DNA of 64,000 nucleotides from Candidula unifasciata (GCA_905116865.2 CAJHNH020002554.1:39197-103196); one strand, 5' to 3'. Counted from the stretch's first letter, positions 1 through 10,330 are shown. Translations and numbers: made by a program. Notes: a model not told the origin generated them from the sequence alone.

Positions 1-300
1 TGTCGTTGACACACATGTCGTTGACACACATGTCGTTGACACACTTGTCGTTGACACACTTGTCGTTGACACACTTGCAGTTGACACACATGTCGTTGAC
101 ACACTTGTCGTTGATACACTTGTCGTTGACACACTTGTCGTTGACACACTTGTCGTTGACACACTTATCTTTGACACACTTGTCGTTGACACATCTTTTG
201 TCGACACACCTGTCGTTGACACACATGTCGTTGACACACCTGTCGTCGACACACCTGACGTTGACACACCTGTAGTTGACACACCTGTCGTTGACGCAAA
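1..300. repeat. Minisatellite, 15-bp unit
   Basis: About 20 head-to-tail copies of a 15-bp unit of the form ttgacacacttgtcg, with variants ending in aca, act or acc. The array runs off the left edge and decays after about 290. Because 15 is a multiple of three, one frame stays open and would give a repeating SLTHL peptide, but nothing suggests it is expressed. Confidence 0.95.
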
Positions 301-618
301 AGTCGCGGATACACCTGTCACGGACACTCTTGTCACTGAACACACACAATTGCACATCTGTTATTGTTATTTGTGTATAACAAGTGATCACACCTTTGAC
401 TGAATAAATACACCTGACATAGTTACACCAATACAACCTACACACACATACACACTTGTAATTGAACAAATATACCTGCTATACAAACACACACCTACAT
501 ACACACACACCTGTCACTTAACATATATATCTGCTATGAGAATACGCATATCGTTCATACGCATATACACATACATCTTCCATTTGAACATTCAGATATG
601 TTTACACGAATGCTCGCT

Positions 619-657
<39 letters not shown>

Positions 658-709
658 CACGCCTGCGCATAAGCATCTTGGTGTATAAGATGTTCCGTGA
701 GTCGACATT
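301..709. other. Low-complexity, no gene seen
   Basis: CA-rich degenerate sequence with a short pure (CA)n tract near 628-655, next to a CG-containing stretch. I see no coding, RNA or mobile element feature. It would lie in an intron of the minus-strand gene whose coding exon is at 2838-2941. Confidence 0.6.
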
Positions 710-2592
710 TTTGTATGTGTGAGCATAGCAATGACAGGGCAAGTGTTATGTGTATGAGACAGTATGTGTGAGCATAGCAATGACAGGGCAAGTGTTATGT
801 GTATGAGACAGTATGTGTGAGCATAGCAATGACAGGGCAAGTGTTATGTGTATGAGACAGTATGTGTGAGCATAGCAATGACAGGGCAAGTGTTACGTGT
901 ATGAGACAGTATATGTGAGCATAGCAATGACAGGGCAAGTGTTATGTGTATGAGACAGTATGTGTGAGCATAGCAATGACAGGGCAAGTGTTATGTGTAT
1001 GAGACAGTATATGTGAGCATAGCAATGACAGGGCAAGTGTTATGTGTATGAGACAGTATATGTGAGCATAGCAATGACAGGGCAAGTGTTATGTGTATGA
1101 GACAGTATATGTGAGCATAGCAATGACAGGGCAAGTGTTATGTGTATGAGACAGAATATGTGAGCATAGCAATTACAGGGCAAGTGTTACCTGTATGAGA
1201 CAGTATATGTGAGCATAGCAATGACAGGGCAAGTGTTTTGAGTATGAGACAGTATGTGTTAGCATAGCAATGACAAGGAAAGTGTTATGTGTATGAGACA
1301 GTATGTGTGAGCATAGCAATGACAGGGCAAGTGTTATGTGTATGAGACAGTATGTGTGAGCATAGCAATGACAGGGCAAGTGTTATGTGTATGAGACAGT
1401 ATATGTGAGCATAGCAATGACAGGGCAAGTGTTACGTGTATGAGACAGTATATGTGAGCATAGCAATGACAGGGCAAGTGTTACGTGTATGAGACAGTAT
1501 ATGTGAGCATAGCAATGACAGGGCAAGTGTTTTGTGTATGAGACAGTATATGTGAGCATAGCAATGACAGGGCAAGTGTTATGTGTATGAGACAGTATAT
1601 GTGAGCATAGCAATGACAGGGCAAGTGTTTTGTGTATGAGACAGTATGTGTGAGCATAGCAATGACAGGACAAGTGTTACGTGTATGAGACAGTATGTGT
1701 GAGCATAGCAATGACAGGGCAAGTGTTACGTGTATGAGACAGTATGTGTGAGCATAGCAATGACAGGGCAAGTGTTTTGTGTATGAGACAGTATGTGTGA
1801 GCATAGCAATGACAGGGCAAGTGTTTTGTGTATGAGACAGTATGTGTGAGCATAGCAATGACAGGGCAAGTGTTACGTGTATGAGACAGTATGTGTGAGC
1901 ATAGCAATGACAAGGCAAGTGTTTTGTGTATGAGACAGTATGTGTGAGCATAGCAAGGACAGGGAAAGTGTTATGTGTATGAGACAGTATGTGTGAGCAT
2001 AGCAATGACAGGGCAAGTGTTACGTGTATGAGACAGTATGTGTGAGCATAGCAATGACAGGGCAAGTGTTTTGTGTATGAGACAGTATGTGTGAGCATAG
2101 CAATGACAGGGAAAGTGTTATGTGTATGAGACAGTATGTGTGAGCATAGCAATGACAGGGCAAGTGTTATGTGTATGAGACAGTATGTGTTAGCATAGCA
2201 ATGACAGGGCAAGTGTTATGTGTATGAGACAGTATGTGTGAGCATAGCAATGACAGGGCAAGTGTTATGTGTATGAGACAGTATATGTGAGCATAGCAAT
2301 GACAGGGCAAGAGTTATGTGAATGAGACAGTATATGTGAGCATAGCAATGACAGGGCAAGTGTTATGTGTATGAGACAGTATGTGTGAGCATAGCAATGA
2401 CAGGGCAAGTGTTATGTGTATGAGACAGTATGTGTGAGCATAGCAATGATAGGGCAAGTGTTATGTGTATGAGACAGTATGTGTGAGCATAGCAATGACA
2501 GGGCAAGTGTTATGTGTATGAGACAGTATGTGTGAGCATAGCAATGACAGGGCAAGTGTTATGTGTATGAGACAGTATGTGTATGAGACAGT
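710..2592. repeat. Minisatellite, 49-bp unit
   Basis: About 38 copies of a 49-bp unit built around gcatagcaatgacagggcaa and gtatgtgtgagc. Variation is mostly single bases, such as gttatg, gttacg and gttttg at one site. The length is not a multiple of three, so the cysteine-rich open frames on the minus strand with a 49-residue period are artefacts. It lies in the minus-strand gene's intron, about 250 bp beyond its first coding exon. Confidence 0.95.
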
Positions 2593-2780
2593 ATGTGTAT
2601 GAGACAGTATATGTGTGTGAGGGAGACAGAGAATGTGTGCGTCAGAGAATAAGTATGCGAGTGTGTGGGAATGTGTGAGAGCGTATGTGTACTGGAAAGA
2701 GTTTGTGAGTGTGTGTGTGGGATGGCGGAGTGCGCGTGCTCGTGTGTGCGTGTGATTGTGTGAGTGCGTGTGTGTGCGTT

Positions 2781-2816
<36 letters not shown>

Positions 2817-2830
2817 GAAAGACAACAGAG
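2593..2830. repeat. GT-rich low-complexity with (GT)n tract
   Basis: A degenerate GT/GA-rich stretch ending in a pure (GT)n run near 2787-2813. On the minus strand it begins only about 25 bp inside the intron that follows the coding exon at 2838-2941. Confidence 0.8.
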
Positions 2831-2837
2831 AACTTAC

Positions 2838-2941
2838 AGGCCAGCAGGTAAAGAACCCCGACGGTCACGTGCTCAAACTTGGTAAACTCTGCCAGGATGG
2901 CCGTCTCCGGCGCCACCTGGTCGGTTGACGTCATCTCGTGC
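2838..2941 (-). CDS. First coding exon of opsin-like gene (retinochrome/RGR-type candidate)
   Basis: On the minus strand a 104-base exon lies between an acceptor (tgtgtag, AG at 2943-2942) and an excellent donor (GTAAGTT, GT at 2837-2836). The start codon is at 2934-2932, with purine at -3. The exon encodes 32 residues plus one base of the next codon (phase 1): a polar N-terminus, then the start of a hydrophobic helix. The pattern FT-x2-EH-x4-G-x2-YL resembles, from memory, the N-terminus and first helix of molluscan retinochrome, an RGR/peropsin-group photoisomerase opsin. That identity is inference from a short match. The exon call itself rests on its splice sites, unique GC-rich composition amid repeats, and a promoter with a non-coding exon upstream on the same strand at 8.65-8.80 kb. 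Remaining exons would lie left of the window. It could instead be another seven-helix receptor or membrane protein. Confidence 0.5.
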
Positions 2942-2989
2942 CTACACACCAGACACAGGATCACAGTCAACTAAGGCAAACCACAGACA

Positions 2990-3500
2990 CAATGTCACGT
3001 AAACATACATTCAACATATAGCATCTACAAAACACATATATTCAACATATATCATCTATAAAACACATATATTCCACATATAGAATTTATAAAACACATA
3101 TATTTAACCTATAGCATCTACAAATATATACAACATATAGCATCTACAAAACACATATACGCAACATAAAGCATCTATAAAACACATACATTCAACATGT
3201 AGCATCTATAAAACACGTATATTCAACATACTGTATCTTCACATATATACAACATAAGCATCTATAAAACACATTTATTCAACATAAAGCATCTACAAAA
3301 AAAAAAAAACATATATTCAACATATACGATCTACAAAATACATATAGGTAACATAAAGCATCTAAAACACATATACTTAACATATAGCAGCACAAAACAC
3401 ATACATTCAACATATAGCATGTACAAATCACATGTATTCAACATATAGCATCTTCAAAACGCACATACTTAACATATAGCATCTAAAAACATATACAATT
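2990..3500. repeat. AT-rich minisatellite, about 31-bp unit
   Basis: About 16 degenerate copies of a unit reading caacatatagcatctacaaa followed by acacatatatt. Indels are frequent and there is a poly(A) stretch near 3298. It sits in the 5'-UTR intron of the minus-strand gene. Confidence 0.85.
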
Positions 3501-3876
3501 ATCATAATTGTATGTCTTATGGACCGCGCCGTGAGGCGTTGGTAGTCATGAGTATCCACAGCCGTCTATCTCGGGAACTTTCCATCAACTCTGGGAAAAA
3601 CTAGGGCTGGGAGAGCTTTACAATTCACCACTCTCACCTATTCACGTTCCCATGGATGAACAATGTAGGTAGAAACTCACGCAACCTTTCTACGCTACCA
3701 TTGGGCCCTGCACGGGGATTCATGAGGCGTTCCTAACGTGGGTGGCTGGATGTGCCAGGATAGGCAAAAGTCGCCACCACCAAGCACAGCTTAACTTTAA
3801 TGACCTGAACAACTACTTACGCATGACACAACACCTTCACGATTGTTCCTAGAATACTACATACTACACTGGAACT
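3501..3876. other. Unique intronic sequence, no gene seen
   Basis: Non-repetitive sequence of average composition. I found no open frame with recognisable similarity and no RNA gene. It may be the remains of an older mobile element because it leads straight into SINE sequence. Confidence 0.4.
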
Positions 3877-3990
3877 GTCAGCGTCTGTGCCTTAGGCGTT
3901 GCGAACGCGCTTCGTAATGTCGGGGTGCCGAGTTCGACCCTACTGCGGAGGGTTTTTCTTGCGATGGTTTCGACTGTGGTACCGAGAGCC
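3877..3990 (+). mobile_element. SINE 5' head fragment (family A)
   Basis: The tRNA-like head, starting gcgtctgtgccttaggcg with a B-box-like gagttcgacc, matches the head of the fuller SINE copy about 230 bp downstream (starting near 4109). The usual SINE body does not follow, so this is a truncated or rearranged copy. Confidence 0.6.
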
Positions 3991-4108
3991 GACCGTTCAG
4001 GACAATAGCAAACTACTGGACGTAAATTTGCCAAGAAAAACCACAAAAGCCAGAAAGTGCTGGGGATGGTTCTGCAACGTGTCCTGTAAAGGATAAGCAA
4101 CACATTGC

Positions 4109-4388
4109 GGCGTCTGTGGCATAGGCGTTGCCACTCCGACTCGTAATTCCAACGTACCGCGATCGAAATCCAGTGCTGGCTGAGTGGATTTTTATTGTGG
4201 TACGGGGCGTCGTAGGTCGACCCAGCTTAAAATGGGTACCAGAATGGCTGCCCTGAGGAAGTAAAGACGGCCGGCGTAATGCTGACCACATTACCCACCT
4301 AGTGCAGATGGTCTGAAACAATATGGGCGCTCTTCCCATGTGCCCGATGCGTCTAAAGGCGTGAAAAGGGATCTTTACTTATTACTTT
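4109..4388 (+). mobile_element. tRNA-derived SINE, family A, copy 1
   Basis: The head has tRNA-like A- and B-box remnants (tggcataggcg, gatcgaaatcc). A conserved body follows: ggtcgacccagc, aaatgggtacc, gacggccggcgta, atgctgaccacatta, and aaggcgtgaaaagggatc, then T-rich tail cttactta. Related copies lie at 22385-22663 (+) and 58799-59090 (-). The repeated, colinear structure supports a retroposed SINE, probably transcribed by RNA polymerase III when active. Confidence 0.85.
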
Positions 4389-4664
4389 CCACTAGAACTA
4401 CTAACAGCTAACCAAAACACATTACGACACGCAAACAGTCCCTATCTTTCGACTCCTAACACAAAACAATCTAGAACGTCTCTCTATGTCTTCAGCCTCA
4501 CACGTCCCTGTCTAACCATTCTCCTCTTCCCGTTCAGCTTCGGGTCGAAGGTGTGTGTACTACCAGTGTTCAAGCCATCTTGGGGTTTCCCCATATCGTC
4601 TATTCAGCTGGCTGACCGCTGGTGCATCTTTTGGTCCGTCAAACATGATTTGATTTGATTTGAT

Positions 4665-5124
4665 TCAGGAACCGAGATCACAGCACTCGGGATATTCCCA
4701 TAAGCGCTCCGTGCCCATTTTCAGCAGCCAGCGAAGAGTTCCGATACTAATGGTGCCAGTAGAGTTCTGATTAAACGTCCGTCTTGCCTTTCCTCTGAGC
4801 CTCGAGTATCTGCCAGGACCTCTCGTCACCCCCAACTGCATCAATCTCACCAGACTGTGGTGATCCATCTGCTCCTCCGAAGTGTACACGCTCTCCCACA
4901 AGGCACTTACCACGTCTGCCCTATCATGTATCATTATTCCACCAAGTTGTGCAGAGCCAGCCAGTCTGTCCGCCTGTTCATTTCCCAACACACGGGCGTG
5001 ACCCGCTGAAAATATCCAGACAATACTCCTCACTCGTGTCCTCCGCAGTGAAGCATGCCACTCTGCACGAAGCATGCCTGTTCTGATCTTCCTCAGCATG
5101 CTTTCTGAATCAGTTACAATCACG

Positions 5125-5161
<37 letters not shown>

Positions 5162-5447
5162 TGGTGTTCTCTAGCCAGCGGAAAGCTGCAGTGACCGCTT
5201 CCACCTCCATTCTTAAGCTGGATATTGTGGTATCATATGCTAGGCTCTCATGCACCAAACGTCGACCATTAACTTTTGCTAAGAAACCCCAAGCACTTCT
5301 TTTGCCTCTTGACACTGAACCGTCTGTGTAAATGATCAAATCCTCTGAGCGAGCATTATCTTGAATTAATTGCTGAATTTCCACCTCTGTGGCACCTGCT
5401 GGCCAATCTCTGCATTCCCGGCTCAGCGTGATTATGACTCTACACAA
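4665..5447 (-). pseudogene. LINE RNase H domain with CA-repeat insertion
   Basis: An RNase H domain follows the RT. It keeps YTDGSV with the first catalytic Asp, the Glu in RMEVEA, the Asp in VTDSES and the Asp in GNEQADRLA. Between the Glu helix and the VTDSES strand a (CA)n run adds a THIHTHTHTHTHI tract that is absent from the related copy near 62.8 kb, where the join reads SEQTATQVVIVSDS. The C-terminal end has cysteines (ECCD) where the other copy has CPMCSDINC, suggesting a decayed zinc-binding end. It is preceded in frame by a stop at 5453-5451, so it cannot be read together with the RT. Confidence 0.85.
5125..5164. repeat. (GT)n microsatellite inside LINE RNase H
   Basis: A nearly pure run of about 19 GT dinucleotides (one GTAT interruption) lies within the LINE coding sequence and keeps its frame. 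Confidence 0.95.
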
Positions 5448-5450
5448 GTC

Positions 5451-6889
5451 TTACTGTTTAGGTGGCACGTTGATCCACTCATCTCCTCGCCTAATGTTCT
5501 CAAGGATGCAAACCTGTCTGATTGTGTCTTTTGCCTGAGCCATCCATGACCTCCCTCTTATCAGCCGCTGACCCTTAACTGCATCCAGAGCGTCATGCAA
5601 AGGGTGGTCTGCGTCTGCAGCTACCCTGATATATGACTTCGCCTGCAGCAGTTTGTGCCTACCTGCAACCGTCGGCAAACCAAGGATGTATCGCATACAC
5701 ACCACTGGGGTCTCTCTGGTGCAACCCAGAATGACCCGCATAGCCGCGTTCTGTATGCGCTCTAGTTTGTCCATCTGACTTTTTGAGACGGTAAGCAGTC
5801 CCAGGCCATAATCCACCACTGACAGGATCAGGTGCTGATATAGTGTGAAAAGCATTCTCTGCTCTATGTCAATTGCAGCCATAGTCTTAAGTACACTAAG
5901 TCCATTTTGGCAGCTCGTCACAACACTCTCCACATGGTCCTTAAATGACAGGCTCCTGGAAAAATTCCCAGATACTTCAGTTTGCTCTCTCTGTCTCTGT
6001 TGACGTTTCTACCATCTTTCGTGAGACTTGGGACATTAGTTTTAACGATTCTGTTGTCCAGAGAACACCACAAAACAGACGCCTTTTCCGGGTGGACGAC
6101 AGCCCTCATTGCTGTACACCCCTCAGTCACTTTGTCTACTGTCGCTTGTAGCTCCCGGGCTGTTTGTTCCCTCTCTTCCCCCTGCCCAAATGCAAGTATA
6201 TCATCCGCAAAAGTCAGTATCCCTCCAACTCTTGGTGCTTCTAGGCTTGCAATCTTGCTCGTATACACTTTGAAGAGCACAGGCGAGATGGCGGATCCCT
6301 GTGGCAGTCCTGGGGCTAAAGTGCATGGTTCAGAGGTCCATGAGCCCAGTCAGAGAGCAACCCGACGTGAATACAGGACAGCTGCAAACAAATTCGCCAG
6401 CTATGGACTGACCTGCTTCTCCTTCAGTGCAGTCATTAAGATGTCGTATCTCACTCTGTTATAAGCATCCTCGAGATCCAGTCCTACCGCCATAGTTTCC
6501 TGTCTGTTCTAGAACCCTTCATAGACGTCAGAAGCAAAAGTGGCTGCATTTGCCCAAGTGTCCTTTCCTGGCCTGTAGCTTCCCAGACCTGTTGGGAGAA
6601 GCTTCCCCCTTTCCAAAAATTCTTGTAGTTTTACAGTAACTATCTTCTCCAAGACCTTCCCAAATGTGTTTTGTATTGTGATGATTCTAAAGCCACTAAG
6701 CTTAGAATGATCTTTAACAGGTTTTGGTAGTGGGATCAAATAGCTGTGCACCCAGTCCTGCGGTACTGATGCTGTCTTAATACTCTGGTTAAAACAGGCG
6801 GCCGTCTCTGCCGTCAAACACAAACATATGACGTCACAAGTCTCATCGTCTGTACTCTGATCCATACCCTTCCCATTGGGCTTTGACAC
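5451..6889 (-). pseudogene. LINE reverse transcriptase (broken)
   Basis: RT motifs are readable in order. The palm motif A reads GLDLEDAYN (about 6460-6440), motif B LPQGSAISPVLF (about 6310), and motif C FADDILAF (about 6220), so the catalytic aspartates are still present. The frame is broken by stops just before motif A (EGF*NRQE, near 6510), shortly after it (SP*LA) and at the RNase H junction (5453-5451). A one-base frameshift lies in a T run near 5955, where KYLGI switches to FSRSLSFKD in the next frame. The downstream part matches the LINE at 62020-62470 closely (IEQR, VDYGLGLLTVSK, MRYILGLPT, RGRSWMA). It is a decayed copy, not an active gene. Confidence 0.85.
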
Positions 6890-7085
6890 CTGATCAGAGT
6901 TTTCTCATCATTCGTCTATAAAACCACATCTCTGCAGATTCCAAATAAATTTTCATAATTTACTAACTGTCCATGATTCACATCCGTATATCAATATATG
7001 ATTTACATAACTTTTAAGAATTCTCTGTCTCGTCTCAATTGACAAAGATCAACACTATCTCGTGTCTGTTCCTACATTCTACTGA

Positions 7086-7330
7086 CGTGTCAGGGACGTT
7101 GTTCAACCACAGCTTATGTTATACAGCCATGTAACTTATTAAGTTGACAGCTGAATGCCGCTACTGCAGAGACATGTATGTATAGTATATTGTTCAACCA
7201 CAAATTAGACCATAGAGCCATGCAACTTAGTGCATACTAAATATTGCATGAGAGGAGAAGTCAATAATTAAGCATATGGTTATGGGATAGCAGGAAAATG
7301 TAGTTGGTGGTTTGTAAAGGTGTCATTAGT
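7086..7330. repeat. Diverged tandem repeat, about 105-bp unit (left part)
   Basis: Roughly two degenerate units with the landmarks gttcaaccaca, agccatgtaactta, agttgacagctgaatg and gctactgcagagacatgtatg. Better copies of the same unit lie at 8235-8470, on the other side of a mariner relic. Confidence 0.6.
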
Positions 7331-7578
7331 TGACAGCAATATCGAGTTTTATGTTTCTTTTGTTAGGTGGCGATAGGTGTTGAATGCGCACAACATAGCG
7401 ACTGTACTAACGGAGTAATGTGCTGTTTTACTTTGCGAACGGGGGGAGGGAAGGGGGGGGGGGGCAATAGGGCTGCCTGCAAAGCAAGAAACTTCATAAG
7501 GATGAAGGAGAAGACATGCTTAACAGGATTATTACTGCAACAAATTACTACGAGCCCTAATCAAAGCAGGCTTTAATT

Positions 7579-8115
7579 CAATGGAAACATCCTTGTTCGC
7601 TTTGTATTCAAAAATTCAAGGTTACGCCATCTGCAGGAAGGGTCATGCTGACAGTGTTCTGGGAATGTCAAGGAGAGCTTGAAATGAATTTTAAAAAAAA
7701 AAAAAAAGGTGACAATGTAAATGCTGATTCATACTATAAAGTTGTTTCAATACTTCATGATGCAATTCGAAGAAAACGTCCGGGCATGCTGATTAGAGGA
7801 GTACTGCTCCTTCTGAAGATTCCAGGTCGCATATGGCTCGGTTGCTATGAGAACATTAACCATCTACGGTGGGAATTTCTGGAACATTCACCTCACAGCT
7901 CTGACATAGCCCCTAGCGATTTCCATCTTTTTGGTCCACTGAAAACCCACCTTGGCAGAAGACATTTCGCGAATGACTCATAAGTTGAATGTAAAGTGAA
8001 AATGTGGTTAAGAAAACAGAGCAGGCAGTTCTATGCAGCAGGTATAGGAGCACTGGTAAAACGATGGGGTAAGTGCATCATGCTGGTGGAAATTATGTTG
8101 AGAAAAAAAAAAGGC
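7579..8115 (+). pseudogene. Mariner-like transposase relic
   Basis: The C-terminal half of a Tc1/mariner transposase. Readable landmarks in order are QWKHP, KFKVTPSAGRVMLTVFW, AIRRKRPGMLIRGVLLL, EFLEHSPHSSDIAPSDFHLF (holding the third catalytic Asp), and FYAAGIGALVKRW. The stretch where an HDNA-type motif supplies the second catalytic Asp reads instead LLKIPGRIW, so the active site is lost. A poly(A) run at about 7691-7705 has replaced part of the sequence, TAA interrupts the frame at 7981-7983, and the final part (GGNYVEK) is in another frame. It is inactive. I could not define terminal inverted repeats. Flanking sequence on both sides is the same degenerate tandem repeat. Confidence 0.85.
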
Positions 8116-8234
8116 TGGGGGGGGGGGGGGGTGGGGGCAGTGTATGTGTTAAAAAAAAAACGTTTTCAAATTGTTATCATCTGTATGTTTTTTTTTTAAA
8201 ACAACCATTTGCGACTTACTTCTTGACTTCCCTT

Positions 8235-8470
8235 TGTATGTTCAATCACATCTTATGCCATAAAACTATGTCACTTATTTAGTTGATACCCAAATGTCGC
8301 TACCCCAGGGACATATATGAACAGTTGTCTAGATTTATTGCTACTCCAGAGACATTTTTGTATTAATGTGTAACCACATCCTATGTAACACAGTCATATC
8401 AGTTATTTAGACGATACCCACATGTCGCTACTCCAGGGACATTTATGAATAGTTGTTTAACATCTTTTCT
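8235..8470. repeat. Diverged tandem repeat, about 105-bp unit (right part)
   Basis: Two or more units marked by cacatcttatgcc/cacatcctatgta, ttatttagttgatacccaaa/ttatttagacgataccca, atgtcgctac and ccagggacat. They are recognisably the same unit as at 7086-7330. Confidence 0.7.
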
Positions 8471-8644
8471 CATACAGCTATGTTGTTGCTGTCACCCGGC
8501 CGTCACTTGCGAGGGACGTTTGTCTGATGCCGGGTTTCAACTCTGTATCTGACACACCTTCTCTCACCTCGTTCTGGGGTCACGGAAACATGGCGGTAAA
8601 CAGCCAACACCAGAAAAAGAAAACGTGATTACATCGACACTTAC

Positions 8645-8710
8645 CTGTTGATGCAAAGACAGCTAGAATGGACCACAAGCTACCAGTTGAGTGGGCTGCT
8701 TCTCTTCCAC
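8645..8710 (-). other. Predicted non-coding first exon
   Basis: About 30 bp downstream of the TATA box on the minus strand, transcription would start near 8710. The sequence then runs without an ATG-initiated frame of note to a consensus donor, CAG|GTAAGTG, with the last exon base at 8645 and GT at 8644-8643. It most simply joins to the exon with the start codon at 2934, across an intron of about 5.7 kb. The exact start site is inferred. Confidence 0.55.
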
Positions 8711-8730
8711 ACACAGACACCCTCAACAGG

Positions 8731-8797
8731 CTTTTAAATAGCCCCCAGCCCGGTCCAATCAGCGGCCTCGCCGACCTGTTCGCTGGTCGCTGATTGG
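8731..8797 (-). promoter_or_regulatory. TATA/double-CCAAT core promoter
   Basis: On the minus strand a TATA-type box (TATTTAAAAG) occupies 8740-8731. Upstream are two CCAAT boxes in opposite orientation: CCAATCAGCG on the plus strand at 8755-8764 and its exact complement CGCTGATTGG at 8788-8797, giving a perfect inverted repeat (11-bp arms if one flanking base is counted). CCAAT boxes of this form are NF-Y sites. Spacing to the TATA box (roughly 15-55 bp) and to the donor of the exon downstream fits a polymerase II promoter. It sits in a GC-richer, non-repetitive island of about 350 bp between arrays. Confidence 0.7.
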
Positions 8798-8867
8798 ATG
8801 TCTCCCTGGATGGGCTTAACAACATCATTGATTTCTGGAATCCCTGACTACGGACACATGTATCACA

Positions 8868-9455
8868 CTGTAATATATACCGTACAATGCGATGTATAGA
8901 CTGTGACATTTACTGTACACTGTGATATATACTGTACACTGTAATATATAAAAAACTCTGTAATATATAGACTACGCTGTAACATACACTGTAAAATGTA
9001 ATATATACTGTACAATGTAATGTATACTGTACAATGTAACATATACTGTACACCGTAACATATAGAATACAATGTATATATACTGTACAGTGTAACATAT
9101 ACTGTACAATGTGATATATACTGTACACTGTAATGTATATAAAACACTGTAATATATAGAGTACGCTGTAACATATACTGTACAATGTAATATATTCTGT
9201 ACATTGTCATATATACTGTACAATGTAATATGTACAGTACAATGTAACATATAGAATACACTGTTAGGTATAGCGTACACTGTAATATGTAGAGTACACT
9301 GTAATATATAGAGTACACTGTAATATATAGAGTACACTGTAATATGTAGAGTACACTGTAATATATAGAGTACACTGTAATATATAGAGTACACTGTAAT
9401 ATGTAGAGTACACTGTAATATGTAGAGTACACTGTAATGTACATTGCCCAGAGTA
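8868..9455. repeat. Minisatellite, 19-bp unit
   Basis: About 30 copies of gtaatatatagagtacact and variants with actgtaca in place of agagtaca. Copies near 9300-9430 are nearly identical and those at the left edge more diverged. It starts about 70 bp upstream of the minus-strand promoter's outer CCAAT box. Confidence 0.95.
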
Positions 9456-9476
9456 TTGTTTAATGTACTATGCAGC

Positions 9477-9800
9477 ATATACTGTACACTGTAACAATAA
9501 TGTACACTGTAACAATAATGTACACTGTAACAATACTGTACACTGTAACAATACTGTATAATGTAACAAACATATACCGTACACTGTAACAATACTGTGC
9601 ACTGTAACAATACTGTAAACTGTAACAATACTGTACACTGTAACAATACTGTACACTGTAACAAGCATATACTGTACACTGTAACAATACTACACACTGT
9701 GACAATACTGTACACTGTAACAAAACTGTACACTGTAACAAACATACTGTACACTGTAACAATAATGCACACAGTAACAATACTGCATACTGTAAGAAAC
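9477..9800. repeat. Minisatellite, 18-bp unit
   Basis: About 17 copies of actgtacactgtaacaat, an 18-bp relative of the adjacent 19-bp unit that shares gtacactgtaa. Some copies carry a gcatat or acatat extension. Confidence 0.93.
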
Positions 9801-9812
9801 GTATACTGTAAA

Positions 9813-10003
9813 CCAGAGTTATTCAACTAGGTTAACTCAGAGGTTTACACTTTGAAAAACGGGAATCGTCATTTGCCAGAAGCCAAAGTACCAGCATAAA
9901 AAGATCAATAAAATAATACAACTGGAAATGATCCTCGGTCCACTTACTAGGCCTTTGAGGGCCAGATTTGAACCGCGGACTGCCGCGGGCCGAAAAGCCT
10001 TGC
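9813..10003. mobile_element. Short non-repeat insert in array (hAT-like MITE candidate)
   Basis: A 190-bp unique block interrupts the array. It begins cagagttattcaactagg and ends ccgcgggccgaaaagccttgctg-like sequence, and the 19-bp array resumes afterwards. CAG...CTG ends and a gcgggcc-rich interior resemble non-autonomous hAT elements. A possible 8-bp duplication (ctgtaaac/ctgtacat) is only a partial match and lies in repeat sequence, so the class is uncertain. Confidence 0.4.
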
Positions 10004-10330
10004 TGTACATTGTAACACATACTGTAAAATGTAATATGAATATTATACTGTAAAATTTACAGTACATTATTGGGTATAGCAAAAACTGTAACATATAAAA
10101 TACACTGTAATGTATAGAGTACCCTGTAACATATACTGTACTATTTAACATGTACTGTACTATGTAACATATGCGGTACACTTTAGCATATACTGAACAC
10201 TGTAAAATATAATGTACACTGTAATGCTAACTGTACAGTGTAACATATACTGAACACTGTAATATATACTGTAAAAAGAAACATATACTGTACACAGTAA
10301 CATATTCTGTACACAGTAACATATACAGGG
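10004..10330. repeat. 19-bp minisatellite, diverged continuation
   Basis: Degenerate copies of the 19-bp unit (gtacactgtaacatatact) continue after the insert and fade near 10330. A 100-bp unique spacer follows. Confidence 0.85.

Larger units (their letters stand above)
4641..6900 (-). mobile_element. 5'-truncated LINE with RT and RNase H (I-group-like)
   Basis: A non-LTR retrotransposon lies on the minus strand. Order on that strand: RT fingers and palm (from 6889), RT thumb region, RNase H (5447-4665), and a (TCAAA)n tail at about 4641-4662. The carriage of an RNase H domain points to the I/R1/LOA-type clades; I cannot place it further. Similarity stops near 6890, so the endonuclease part is missing. 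It is in the same orientation as the host gene and sits inside that gene's 5'-UTR intron. A related element is at 61620-63262. Confidence 0.85.

Noticed and set aside
1..300. Telomeric repeat at the window edge
   Set aside because: The 15-bp unit is unlike TTAGGG-type repeats, and it is a window edge rather than a known chromosome end.
7367..7576. Open frame upstream of the mariner relic
   Set aside because: It contains a G homopolymer and has no similarity to transposase; recognisable transposase sequence begins near 7579 in another frame.
8580..8909. 109-codon minus-strand open frame over the promoter island
   Set aside because: It crosses the TATA box and the splice donor and has no recognisable domain; the promoter and first exon explain the unique sequence better.
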